Assembly (NCBI GenBank): GCA_044867525.1
Contig: JBIOVB010000024.1
Location: forward strand, 5,585 to 69,584
Source of the DNA: JALYNX01 sp044867525
GTDB taxonomy: Bacteria; Actinomycetota; Acidimicrobiia; Spongiisociales; ZC4RG35
DNA: 64,000 nt
Reading direction: 5' to 3'
This document shows, piece by piece, positions 43,914 to 52,302 of the stretch (within the stretch, counting starts at the first letter, position 1; the number at the start of each line of letters is the position of its first letter). Below the pieces are notes generated by a model. The model made no database searches. It was not told where the DNA came from and was given only the letters and a program-made list of their open reading frames with translations. The translations under genes and the position numbers were made by a program.

Positions 43914-44802
43914 GGGCGCCGGCAAGGGCAGCGCCCAGCGCTCCGGCGGTGGAGCCCAAGGCAGCCGGCACGACTTCGATCCTCTCCGTTGGCACCAGCG
44001 TCACTCGCTCCTTGACGGCCTTCCGGATGGGATCGAGTGCGCGGTCGCCGGCGTCGGCGATCCCGCCACCGATGATGATCCGATCCGGGCCGAGCAGTGT
44101 GACCACGTTGGCGAGCCCTATCCCGAGATAGCGGGCAACTTGTTGGACCGCGGCGATACAGCGCTCGTCCCCTAGGGCCGCCCCCGAGTAGACCTCCTCG
44201 GCTGTGTCCCTCCCGGCAATCCCGGTGAGGACCTCGGCCCGGGTCAGCGCCTCGACACAGCCGCGATTCCCGCACCCACAGAGGGGCCCGTCGGGGTCGA
44301 TCGTCTGGTGCCCGAGCTCGCCGGCGACTCCGAAGGCGCCGGTGTGCAGCCGGCCACCGATCATGATCCCGCCACCGACCCCGGTCCCGAGTGCAACGCA
44401 CACGATCGTGTGACAACCGGCGCCGGCCCCGAGCATGCCCTCGGCCAACGTGAACGCCCGAGCGTCGTTGATCATCCGGACCTGGCGCCCCACGGCTGCC
44501 TCGACCTTCTCCTGTAGCGGGTACCCGGGCCACTCGCCGGGAAGGTTGGGGAAGAGCTCGATCGCGCCGGTCTCTCGGTCGAAGAGCCCGGGAACTCCGA
44601 GGCCGATAGTTGTGATCTCCGGGTCCGAGTCGAGTGCCTCGAGGGCCGCGGCCGCCACATTGGCGGCAACCGTGTCGGGGCCCGCCGAGGCCTCTGTGTC
44701 CCGCTTCGTTTGAGAAAGCGTGGCGAACCCATCGTCGACGCCCTCGATCACTGCTGTCTTGATGAATGTGCCGCCGAGGTCGAGCCCCAGATTTCGACTC
44801 AT
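43903..44802 (-). CDS. ROK-family sugar kinase
   Basis: 299 aa. ATP motif LGLDLGGTFIKTAVI, catalytic Asp in MINDARAFTLAEG, the phosphate loop LGTGVGGGIMIGGRLH and the zinc motif CGCGNRGCVEAL. It lacks an N-terminal HTH, so it is a kinase and not a repressor. It phosphorylates a hexose, N-acylated amino sugar or similar molecule. ATG 44802 overlaps the stop of the GntR gene (ATGA), so both are expressed together. Confidence 0.9.
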   Translation of the reverse strand: MSRNLGLDLGGTFIKTAVIEGVDDGFATLSQTKRDTEASAGPDTVAANVAAAALEALDSDPEITTIGLGVPGLFDRETGAIELFPNLPGEWPGYPLQEKVEAAVGRQVRMINDARAFTLAEGMLGAGAGCHTIVCVALGTGVGGGIMIGGRLHTGAFGVAGELGHQTIDPDGPLCGCGNRGCVEALTRAEVLTGIAGRDTAEEVYSGAALGDERCIAAVQQVARYLGIGLANVVTLLGPDRIIIGGGIADAGDRALDPIRKAVKERVTLVPTERIEVVPAALGSTAGALGAALAGALSP

Positions 44803-45518
44803 CCCTCTCCTCCATCACGCATCAAGACGGCCCGGAACGTGTACCGGCTAGACGCGTAGTAGGTCTCCGTCCGCTCGAGGGGCAGCCCGTCCTGATCGGA
44901 GATGGTCCGGGATTCACAGAGGATGATCCCTGCCGCCGGAAGGTCGAGCAGGTCGCGTTGTCGCTTGGTGGGATGTCGGGCCGATACTTCCGACAGGGCC
45001 ATGGTGGGATAGCGGTCGAGCCTTTCGAATGCCGCATGCAAGGAGCCGATTTCCAGATCGCCGTCGAGGCTCTCGGCGAGCTCGATCGGCATCACGGCGC
45101 GCTCGATGGCCATTGGCACGCCGTCCGCCAGTCGCAGCCGCTCCAGGACGCGGGCTTGCTCTCCGTTCGCCAGGCCGAGTGCTCGCCGCTCCGCTCCCGA
45201 CGGCTTGATCCGGCGCGACTGCAAGATCCGCGACGTTGCGGTCATCCCTCTTCGTCTCATCGACTCGGTGAAAGACAATGGAGAGCCAAGCTCTCGGGGC
45301 ACGGCCTGATGTCGGACAAACGTCCCCGCTCCCCTCTTCCGCTCGATCAACCCCTCGCCGGAGACCAGCTGCACCGCCTGGCGGGCCGTCATCCGGCTCA
45401 CTCCGTAGCGATCACACAGTTCGGCATCGGATGGGAGCCGGTCGCCGGGTTTGGAGGCCGCGACCTGGGCCCGGAGGTCGGCTGCGATCTCCTCGTAGCG
45501 GGCGGGCTTCTTGCTCAC
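44799..45518 (-). CDS. GntR-family (HutC/UTRA) repressor
   Basis: 239 aa. The N-terminal winged helix is DAELCDRYGVSRMTARQAVQ followed by GEGLIERKRGAGTFV. The C-terminal UTRA ligand domain contains RRLGLANGEQARVLERLRLA-like core elements and AAGIILCESRTISDQDGLPL. UTRA proteins bind sugar phosphates and then release DNA. Two TGTNTANACA palindromes, in the divergent region with the SIS gene and before deoC, are the likely operators. It is coupled to the ROK kinase. Confidence 0.9.
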   Translation of the reverse strand: MSKKPARYEEIAADLRAQVAASKPGDRLPSDAELCDRYGVSRMTARQAVQLVSGEGLIERKRGAGTFVRHQAVPRELGSPLSFTESMRRRGMTATSRILQSRRIKPSGAERRALGLANGEQARVLERLRLADGVPMAIERAVMPIELAESLDGDLEIGSLHAAFERLDRYPTMALSEVSARHPTKRQRDLLDLPAAGIILCESRTISDQDGLPLERTETYYASSRYTFRAVLMRDGGEG

Positions 45519-45562
45519 GTTCTGGCGCGGAAGTAAAGCAGCGCTGCAATTCGGTTCCTAAG

Positions 45563-45574
45563 ATGTATATACAT
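45563..45574. promoter_or_regulatory. GntR/HutC-type operator between the GntR and SIS genes
   Basis: ATGTATATACAT is a perfect 12-bp palindrome whose core TGTATATACA matches HutC-type sites. It lies 45 bp from the GntR start and 12 bp before the SIS start at 45587. A TAAGAT -10-like box (45559-45564) abuts it. Confidence 0.7.
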
Positions 45575-45586
45575 TTCGCGATCACG

Positions 45587-46408
45587 ATGACCGACTCATC
45601 GACTCACACCGGCCCGCCGGCCTGGATCCACGAGGCTCGGGGGCTCCTCGACCATATCGAGGCGACCCAGCTCGAAGCCATCGACATCGTTGCCGGCTGG
45701 TGCGCCGAGGCGATCGCCGCCGACGGGATGGTCCATCTCTTCGGCTCGGGCCATTCCCGCATCCCCCTCGAGGAGATGTTCCCTCGATATGGTTCATTTC
45801 CCGGGTTTCATCCCATGGCCGAGCTCTCGATGACATTTCACACCGAGGTGGTCGGCACCAACGGGCAGCGCCAGGCGATGTTCATCGAGCAGGTCGAAGG
45901 CCTTGCCGAGGTGATCCTGTCCAACTTCGACTTCGGCAAACAGGACGTGATGCTCGTTTTCAGCGCCAGCGGCCGATCCGCGGTCCCAATCGAAATCGCC
46001 ATCGGCGCTCGCGACCGGGGATTGCGGGTGGTGGCGGTGACCTCGGTGCAGGAGTCGATGGCGGGGCCGGTCCGGCACTCCTCTGGTGGACGTCTCCTCG
46101 ACCATGCCGACGTGGTGATCGACATCGGCACCCCGCCGGGAGATGCCTTGGTCGCCATCCCCGGCCTGGAATCCCCGATCGGGCCCGGATCGACCCTGGC
46201 CAACGCTGCAGTCGTCAATGAGATCAAGGTTCGGGTGGCGCGACGGCTGGTCGCAGGGGGACAGATGCCCCCGGTCCTCACCAGTTCGAGCCTCGTCGGC
46301 GCGCAGACGTCGGCTGACCTCTTCGACGCCGCCTACGCCGACCATGGCCGCCGGCTGGCCCGGGTGCTGCGTCAGGACCCGAAATCACCGTCCGAGCAAG
46401 AGGCATAA
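45587..46408 (+). CDS. SIS-domain sugar-phosphate binding protein
   Basis: 273 aa. SIS fold: MVHLFGSGHSRIPLEEMFPR, then VMLVFSASGRSAVPIEIAIG (Ser-rich phosphosugar loop) and VVAVTSVQES. It is related to the UPF0309-type SIS proteins, which are thought to isomerise or bind phosphosugars or to assist amino-sugar pathways. ATG 45587 is preferred; ATG 45563 lies inside the palindromic operator. It is divergent from the GntR gene and followed by a ROK repressor, so it belongs to the sugar regulon. Confidence 0.85.
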   Translation: MTDSSTHTGPPAWIHEARGLLDHIEATQLEAIDIVAGWCAEAIAADGMVHLFGSGHSRIPLEEMFPRYGSFPGFHPMAELSMTFHTEVVGTNGQRQAMFIEQVEGLAEVILSNFDFGKQDVMLVFSASGRSAVPIEIAIGARDRGLRVVAVTSVQESMAGPVRHSSGGRLLDHADVVIDIGTPPGDALVAIPGLESPIGPGSTLANAAVVNEIKVRVARRLVAGGQMPPVLTSSSLVGAQTSADLFDAAYADHGRRLARVLRQDPKSPSEQEA

Positions 46409-46426
46409 GGTACCCCACTTAGGCTC

Positions 46427-46455
46427 TTGACACAGTCGAAAGTCTCTGGCATGGT
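46427..46455 (+). promoter_or_regulatory. Promoter of the ROK repressor/ABC operon
   Basis: TTGACA (46427-46432) and CATGGT (46450-46455) are 17 bp apart; the -10 box ends 9 nt before GTG 46465. An imperfect inverted repeat, AGTCTCT with GGAGAAACT, surrounds the -10 box and may be the ROK site. Confidence 0.5.
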
Positions 46456-46464
46456 GGAGAAACT

Positions 46465-47652
46465 GTGGGCGAATCGATCCGGATTGCATCCGAATCCGAC
46501 TCACCGGGGGACCTTCTCACTTTGATTCGCTCTGGACGCGCCCGTACCAGGGGAGAGCTCGGCGAGGTCACCGGGCTCGCTCGCTCCACGATCGCGCAAC
46601 GCGTCGACGCATTGATCAACGCCGGGCTGGTGGTGGAGGTCGGTGGTGCGCCATCGACCGGTGGAAGGCCGGCTTCACTCCTCGGCTTCAACGGAGATGT
46701 CGGCTTGGTCCTCGCCGCCGATCTCGGCGCCACCCACTCCCGGGTCGCCGTCTGCAACCTCCATGCAGAGATCCTGAGCGAAGTCGTGGCCGACATCGAT
46801 ATCGATCTCGGCCCCGCCCACGTCCTGGGTTGGCTGGAGGAGACCTTCGGGAAGCTGCTCGCCGACATCGGCCGCCCGGTGAGCGAGATCCGAGGGGTGG
46901 GGATCGGAGTCCCCGGGCCCGTTGACTTCTCTCACGGGATGGCGGTCAACCCCCCGATCATGGCGGGATGGCACCTCTACCGGATCGCCGATCGCTTCGA
47001 GCAGCGATACGGGGTCCCGGTGCTGGTGGACAACGACGTCAACATCATGGCTCTCGGTGAGTACTGGTCGATGGATGCGAGCATCGACGATTTCATCCTG
47101 GTGAAGGTAGGCACCGGGATCGGCTCGGGTCTGATCATGGGTGGCCATCTCCATCGCGGAGCCAATGGTGCGGCCGGTGACATCGGCCATGTGCGGGCCA
47201 CATCCGATGAAGTCGTCTGCCGGTGCGGTAACACGGGGTGCTTGGAGGCGGTTGCCGGCGGCGCCGCTCTCGCAGCCCGGCTCCGCGATATGGGTCACGA
47301 TGCATCGGGAAGCCGGGAGGTGGTGCAGTTGCTCCGGGCCGGCAACAAAGACGCCACCCGGGTCGTGCGCGAGGCGGGCCGTCTGATCGGCCAGGTCCTG
47401 GCGTCGACGGTCAACTTGCTCAATCCGGCGCTGATCATGATCGGGGGTGACATGGCAATGGCCGATCAACCACTCCTGGCCGGCGTCAGGGAAGTCGTCT
47501 ACCAACGCTCGACGACGCTGAGCACCACCGATCTCCAGATCACGACGGCGACGCTCGGTGACCAGGCCGGAGTCGTGGGGGCCGCGGCACTGGCGTTGGA
47601 GCACGTGCTCACGCCGAGGGCCGTCGACCTGGCCGTGGCGGCGGCACGGTGA
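46465..47652 (+). CDS. ROK-family transcriptional repressor
   Basis: 395 aa. An N-terminal MarR-like winged helix (about 15-75: ARTRGELGEVTGLARSTIAQ, then GGRPASLLGF) is joined to a ROK sugar-binding domain: LAADLGATHSRVAVCNL, PVLVDNDVNIMALGE, KVGTGIGSGLIMGGHLHRGA and zinc motif CRCGNTGCLEAVAGG. NagC/XylR-like proteins repress sugar transport genes until the sugar binds. The substrate-binding protein gene follows 73 bp downstream, so this is the probable local regulator of the transporter. The start is GTG 46465. Confidence 0.9.
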   Translation: MGESIRIASESDSPGDLLTLIRSGRARTRGELGEVTGLARSTIAQRVDALINAGLVVEVGGAPSTGGRPASLLGFNGDVGLVLAADLGATHSRVAVCNLHAEILSEVVADIDIDLGPAHVLGWLEETFGKLLADIGRPVSEIRGVGIGVPGPVDFSHGMAVNPPIMAGWHLYRIADRFEQRYGVPVLVDNDVNIMALGEYWSMDASIDDFILVKVGTGIGSGLIMGGHLHRGANGAAGDIGHVRATSDEVVCRCGNTGCLEAVAGGAALAARLRDMGHDASGSREVVQLLRAGNKDATRVVREAGRLIGQVLASTVNLLNPALIMIGGDMAMADQPLLAGVREVVYQRSTTLSTTDLQITTATLGDQAGVVGAAALALEHVLTPRAVDLAVAAAR

Positions 47653-47725
47653 GAGAGCTTCTCGCGAACAGGCGAGATGAAGGTGCCGCACTCGTGCGGC
47701 CGTTGAGACAAGAAGAGGAGGAAGG

Positions 47726-48760
47726 ATGAGAGGAAATCGAGGGCTGACGATTGCAGCCCTTGTCGGAGCTCTGGCTCTCGTGGCCGCCGCCTGTGGAGGC
47801 GACGACGCCGTCGAGGACGAGACCTTCACGCTCGGGGTGAGCAACACCCTGGTGGGCAACGGTTGGCGCGAGCAGATGATCTGCTCGATCAAGGCCGAGG
47901 CACTGGCGAGTGGCGTCGTGGACGAGGTCGTTGTCGTCAACGAGAACGCCGACACCACGCAGCAAATCGGGCAGCTAGAGAACCTGATCTCGCAGGGTGT
48001 CGACGCGATCATTCTCAACCCCACCGACCGTGAGGGTCTGAACTCGGTGATCGAAGAGGCAATCAGCCAGGACATCGTGGTGGTAGCGGTCGACCAGGCC
48101 GTCACCGCCGAGGGTGCGTATGTCGCCACCAACGACCAGGTCGCCTATGGCGAGCTGGGAGCGCGCTGGCTGTTCGAGGAGCTCGGTGGCGAGGGCAATG
48201 TGGTTGAGATGCGCGGCATCGATGGCGTGCCTGCAGACACCGACCGCCACACCGGCTTCACCACTGCCCTGGAGGACTTCCCGGGGATCACGATCTCCCA
48301 GGAGACCTTCACCGGTTGGGATCCAACCGTGGGAGCGGAGCAAGCGCTGCAGATCATCAGCGCCGGTGACGTGGACGGGATCTGGACCTCGGGCATCGAC
48401 TACACCGTGGTCGAGCAGTTCGAGAGTGCCGGTGCCCCGTTCGTTCCCATCGTGGGCGCGGACAACAACGGGTTCATCGACCAGCTGATCAATGTCGACG
48501 GCCTCGTCGGCGCAGCTGTGACCAACCCGCCGGCGATCGGTGGTGTCGGCGCGGCGATCGCCATCCAGGCGCTCCAAGGTGAGTCACCCGATGAGGTCGT
48601 GACCCTGACCCCGGAGGTCTTCGCCTCCGACGACCAGGCGACCCTCGAGGAGCTCTTCGACCCGGACCAGCAGGTCGGGTGGAGCACCTACGTCGAGATC
48701 GACCCCTGGACGACCTATACCCCGGACCAGGTTTCCGCTTGCGCGGGCCCTGGCGAGTAG
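47726..48760 (+). CDS. Sugar ABC transporter substrate-binding lipoprotein
   Basis: 344 aa. The lipobox places lipidated Cys23 (LVAAACGG). The mature protein is a periplasmic-binding type 1 fold of the ribose/galactose group: FTLGVSNTLVGNGWREQM, QLENLISQGVDAIILNPTD, VVVAVDQAVTAEGAYVATND and GADNNGFIDQL. It delivers a pentose, hexose or related polyol to the two permeases downstream. AGGAGGAAGG lies just before the ATG. A hairpin follows, which would keep its expression above that of the membrane parts. Confidence 0.92.
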   Translation: MRGNRGLTIAALVGALALVAAACGGDDAVEDETFTLGVSNTLVGNGWREQMICSIKAEALASGVVDEVVVVNENADTTQQIGQLENLISQGVDAIILNPTDREGLNSVIEEAISQDIVVVAVDQAVTAEGAYVATNDQVAYGELGARWLFEELGGEGNVVEMRGIDGVPADTDRHTGFTTALEDFPGITISQETFTGWDPTVGAEQALQIISAGDVDGIWTSGIDYTVVEQFESAGAPFVPIVGADNNGFIDQLINVDGLVGAAVTNPPAIGGVGAAIAIQALQGESPDEVVTLTPEVFASDDQATLEELFDPDQQVGWSTYVEIDPWTTYTPDQVSACAGPGE

Positions 48761-48774
48761 ACATCGGATGAGGA

Positions 48775-48805
48775 GCAGGGCCGGGGTCTTCGGCCCCGGC
48801 CCTGC
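48775..48805 (+). terminator. Intra-operon hairpin after the binding-protein gene
   Basis: GCAGGGCCGGGG (48775-48786) pairs perfectly with CCCCGGCCCTGC (48794-48805) around TCTTCGG. There is no U-tract, so it is better read as a 3' stabiliser or attenuator between binding protein and ATPase. Confidence 0.65.
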
Positions 48806-48839
48806 CCGCCCCACGCGATTTGAAGAGGTCGAAGGAGCC

Positions 48840-50309
48840 ATGACCCTGTTGTCGGCGCGCGCCGTGGCCAAGAGCTTTGGCAACGTGGTGGCGCTCCGCT
48901 CCGTCGACCTGGATGTCGAGCCTGGCGAGATCCATGCCTTGCTCGGCGCCAACGGCGCCGGGAAGAGCACCCTGGTCAAGATCCTCTCCGGGGTCTACTC
49001 CGCAGACTCGGCCGGGATCGAGGTCAATGGCAAGCCGGTACAGCTCGCCGACCCGAGAGCGGCCATGCAAGCCGGGCTGGCCACGGTCTTCCAGGATCCC
49101 GCCCTCATTCCGGATCTCACAGTGCGCCAGAACCTGCAGTTGACCGGGATCGATGAGGATTCGGTCCGTGGCTGGCTGCAGAGCATGGAAGTCACCGATC
49201 TCGACACCGAAGCGTTGATCCGGGAGCTCCCCCTGCCCTTGCTTCGCCTGCTCGACCTGGCCCGGGCACTCTCCAACGCCCCGTCGCTACTGATGCTCGA
49301 CGAGATCACCGCTGCCTTGCCTGTCGACCAGGCGGAGCACGTGTTCCGCGTGATGGAGGAATGGCGATCTCGGGGCAAGTCCGTTCTGTTCATCACCCAC
49401 CGGCTCGGTGAGGTGCTGCGGATGTGCGACCGCGCCACGGTCCTCCGCGACGGCCGTCGCGTCGCATCGGTCGTACCCCGGGAGGTCGGTGAGTCGGGGC
49501 TGGTCGAGCCCATGCTCGGCGAGGTGGCTCGGGCCGCGTCGACCGAGAAGTCGCGGGTGGCCCGACTCGGGGAGAGCCCGGTTGTCTTCGAGGCCCGTGA
49601 CCTCCGATCGGGTGACAAGGTCAACGGCATTTCGTTCCAGCTTCGGGCGGGCGAAGTGCTCGGCCTCGCAGCTCTCGAGGGCCAAGGCCAGGATCGATTG
49701 TTCGAGGTACTGGCGGGCGATCGTCGCCCTGACAGTGGAGATATCGTGGTCAACGGCGAGCCCCTGGTTGCGCGATCGCCATTCGACGCGGTGAGCCGGG
49801 GGGTGGTCCTGATCCCGCCGGACCGATTGCTCGCCCTGCTCCCCAAACGCTCGGTGCGGGAGAATCTCGGGCTCCCGCTCTACAACCGCGTCAGCCGATG
49901 GTTCTCGCTTGCGCCGGACGAGAAGGAGCGGGTGGGCGATGCCGTCGATCGGCTGTCGATCGACCTCAGGGCGGCCCGACAGGCAGGGCGGCTCTCGGGA
50001 GGCAACCAGCAGAAAGTAGTGGTCGGGCGCTGGCTGGCCGCCGGGTTCCGGGTGCTCCTTTGCTTCGATCCCACCCGCGGGATCGACGTCAAGACCAAGG
50101 CGCAGATATACGAGCTGCTCCGGGAACTGGCTGCCGATGGAGCGGCGATCCTCCTCTACACCAGCGAGCTCGCAGAGATCCCGTTGGCGTGTGACCGGGT
50201 CCAGGTCCTGTACCGGGGCGCCATCGTCCACGAGCAGGCCGCAGAGAGCGCAACCGAAGAGTCCCTGCTCACCGCGGCCCATGGGATATCCGCCGAGGAT
50301 GTGGCATGA
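48840..50309 (+). CDS. Sugar ABC transporter ATP-binding protein with two degenerate ATPase halves
   Basis: 489 aa, RbsA/MglA-type tandem ABC. Half one has Walker A GANGAGKST (36-44) and Walker B LLMLDEITAAL (Asp154, Glu155), but its signature region reads ELPLPLLRLLDLARAL rather than the usual S-x-x-x-QQ-type motif. Half two lacks Walker A, as is normal for the family (LAALEGQGQDRLFEVL), keeps LSGGNQQKVVVGRWL, but its Walker B is LLCFDPTRGIDV, where the usual LDEP has become FDP. So one ATP site may be impaired on both faces. GAAGGAG precedes ATG 48840. It overlaps the permease start by 4 nt. Confidence 0.9.
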   Translation: MTLLSARAVAKSFGNVVALRSVDLDVEPGEIHALLGANGAGKSTLVKILSGVYSADSAGIEVNGKPVQLADPRAAMQAGLATVFQDPALIPDLTVRQNLQLTGIDEDSVRGWLQSMEVTDLDTEALIRELPLPLLRLLDLARALSNAPSLLMLDEITAALPVDQAEHVFRVMEEWRSRGKSVLFITHRLGEVLRMCDRATVLRDGRRVASVVPREVGESGLVEPMLGEVARAASTEKSRVARLGESPVVFEARDLRSGDKVNGISFQLRAGEVLGLAALEGQGQDRLFEVLAGDRRPDSGDIVVNGEPLVARSPFDAVSRGVVLIPPDRLLALLPKRSVRENLGLPLYNRVSRWFSLAPDEKERVGDAVDRLSIDLRAARQAGRLSGGNQQKVVVGRWLAAGFRVLLCFDPTRGIDVKTKAQIYELLRELAADGAAILLYTSELAEIPLACDRVQVLYRGAIVHEQAAESATEESLLTAAHGISAEDVA

Positions 50310-51313
50310 CCGCCGGAGTGATAGGGAAGTCCGAACGGCAGTCCCTGCCGGCATGGCTACGCCGTAGGGGATGGACTCTCGGTGTATGGCTCCTCCTCCT
50401 CTTGATGCTGGCCTGGTACGCGACGCTGATCCCAAAGTTCGGCGGCTTCCAGATCGCCTCTATCGCCAAGAACAGTCTCCCGTTGGTGTATCTGGCTGTG
50501 GGGCAGGCGATCATCGTCATCGCTGGTGGGATCGACCTCTCGGTGGGGGCGATGATGATCCTGGCCAACTCGATCGCCGCTCAGCTCATGTTCGAGCAGC
50601 CATTCCCGGTGACATTGGCGATCGCAGTGCTCGTGGTGTTGATCGGAGCCGCGATCAACGGCGTCGTTGGGTGGGTCATCACGGTTTCCCGGGTCCCCGA
50701 CATCGTGGTGACACTGGCCACCAGCTTCATCCTCTCCGGGCTTGCCCTCGTGGTTCTTCCCTCCCCCGGGGGTGGGACCAGTGAGGGCTTCCGCGCCATG
50801 TTCACCGGCTCGGGATCGGGCAGCGGCTCCAACTTCTGGCCCTCGCTGGTCGCCATCGCCATCCCCACAGCGCTTGCTGCGTGGTGGATGAAGGGGACCC
50901 GTAACGGTCTCTCCCTGTATGCCTCCGGATCCAGCCTCACCGCCGCCTACCTGTCAGGGGTGCGCACAGCGAGGGCCAAGATCATCTCCTATTCCCTCGG
51001 TGGCGCGTTCGCCGCCCTCGCCGGGCTCTCCGCGCTGGCCATCACCGGTTCGGGAGAGTCGCGCAGCGCGACGGCCGGGCTGTTCACCCTGCGCTCGGTG
51101 GCCGCGATCGTGCTCGGAGGAGTCGCCCTCACCGGCGGCATCGGCTCTGTGGTCGGGGCCGCGGCTGCCGGGATCATCCTGTTCACCCTGTCGCCGATCC
51201 TGAGCGCCATGGGGATCGACCCCAACACCGCTCAGGTGGTCCAGGGCGTGCTGATCGTGGTGGTGATGATGATCGCCGGGGTGATCGAGTTGAGAAGGCA
51301 GAGGGCCGGATGA
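50306..51313 (+). CDS. Sugar ABC transporter permease (RbsC-type), first subunit
   Basis: 335 aa with about ten transmembrane helices. Family marks are AVGQAIIVIAGGIDLSVGAM, INGVVGWVITVSRVPDIVVT and the EAA-like loop YLSGVRTARAKIISYSLGG. It forms the membrane channel with the second permease. Both neighbours overlap by 4 nt (ATGA). Confidence 0.92.
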   Translation: MTAGVIGKSERQSLPAWLRRRGWTLGVWLLLLLMLAWYATLIPKFGGFQIASIAKNSLPLVYLAVGQAIIVIAGGIDLSVGAMMILANSIAAQLMFEQPFPVTLAIAVLVVLIGAAINGVVGWVITVSRVPDIVVTLATSFILSGLALVVLPSPGGGTSEGFRAMFTGSGSGSGSNFWPSLVAIAIPTALAAWWMKGTRNGLSLYASGSSLTAAYLSGVRTARAKIISYSLGGAFAALAGLSALAITGSGESRSATAGLFTLRSVAAIVLGGVALTGGIGSVVGAAAAGIILFTLSPILSAMGIDPNTAQVVQGVLIVVVMMIAGVIELRRQRAG

Positions 51314-52302
51314 TCCCCGAGGCGCCCCCGATCTCCGTCGAGCTCCCTCCCCCCGACTCCTGGCGGTCCAAGCTCGCCGAGCATCCTGTGTGGGTGCTCG
51401 CCGGTGTCCTGGTGCTGCTGATCCTGGTCACCGGGATCATCGAGCCTCGCTACTTGAGCCCGGCAGGTATCCGAAACACCGTCCTGCTCGCGGCTCCGCT
51501 CGGGATTCTGGCCGGGGCGCAAACGATCCTCATGCTCACCGGTGGGATCGACCTCTCGGTGGGGATGGTGGCGACCGCCGCCGCCTATGTCGCCGGCAAT
51601 CAGTCGCCCCAGGGTGCGGCCATCGCCATCCTCCTCGGACTGGGCGTCGGTGTGGTGGCAGGGGCGATCAACGGGGTCGGAGTGGGGGTGTTCCGGGTCA
51701 ACCCGCTGATCATGACCCTGGCCATGTCCGCGATCCTCCTCGGGCTCTTCACCGCACTCTCCTTTACCGTGCTCCAAGGATCGACCACCGTGGCCGATTT
51801 CATCTCGACCCTGGGCGGGGGCTCCTTCCTCAACGGCCTGATCCCGTACAACGCGGTGGTTTGGGCGGGCGTCTCGGTGCTGATCATCTACGGGTTGCGT
51901 CGCACCGGGCTTGGCAGGCTGCTCTATGCCGTCGGGGACAACGCGATCGCGGTTCGGCTCGCCGGGGTCCGCACCTGGCAGGTCCAGATCGCGGCCTACA
52001 CCATCGCCGGCCTCCTCGCCGCACTGGCCGGGATCCTCCTCGCAGGGCGCACGGGTGCGGTGGACCTCCAATTGGCGGTGAGCTTCCTTCTCCCCTCGGT
52101 CGCTGCCGCGGTTATCGGTGGCACCTCGATCTTTGGTGGTGTCGGGTCCTATTCGGGCACGATCTTCGGCGCTCTCATCCTCGGGGTGCTGGCCACCATG
52201 CTCACCTTTCTCAACGCCGGGCAGGCGGTGCAGCAGATCGTGTATGGGTCGATCGTCCTCGGACTGGCCTGGCTCTATGCCCGGGTAACGGGGACCGGGT
52301 GA
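51310..52302 (+). CDS. Sugar ABC transporter permease (RbsC-type), second subunit
   Basis: 330 aa, about ten transmembrane helices. It has AGAQTILMLTGGIDLSVGMV, GVGVFRVNPLIMTLAMSAI and RLAGVRTWQVQIAAYTIAGL, paralogous to the gene before it. Two distinct RbsC-type permeases imply a heterodimeric channel, whereas ribose systems use a homodimer. Its stop overlaps the GTG start of the Gfo/Idh gene (GTGA). Confidence 0.92.
   Translation: MIPEAPPISVELPPPDSWRSKLAEHPVWVLAGVLVLLILVTGIIEPRYLSPAGIRNTVLLAAPLGILAGAQTILMLTGGIDLSVGMVATAAAYVAGNQSPQGAAIAILLGLGVGVVAGAINGVGVGVFRVNPLIMTLAMSAILLGLFTALSFTVLQGSTTVADFISTLGGGSFLNGLIPYNAVVWAGVSVLIIYGLRRTGLGRLLYAVGDNAIAVRLAGVRTWQVQIAAYTIAGLLAALAGILLAGRTGAVDLQLAVSFLLPSVAAAVIGGTSIFGGVGSYSGTIFGALILGVLATMLTFLNAGQAVQQIVYGSIVLGLAWLYARVTGTG

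Noticed and set aside
46675..48132. 485-aa frame antisense to the ROK repressor and binding-protein genes
   Set aside because: It crosses an intergenic region and both coding strands are well supported on the other side.
51390..52298. N-terminal extension of the Gfo/Idh frame
   Set aside because: Overlaps the second permease in another frame; GTG 52299 gives the normal Rossmann start.
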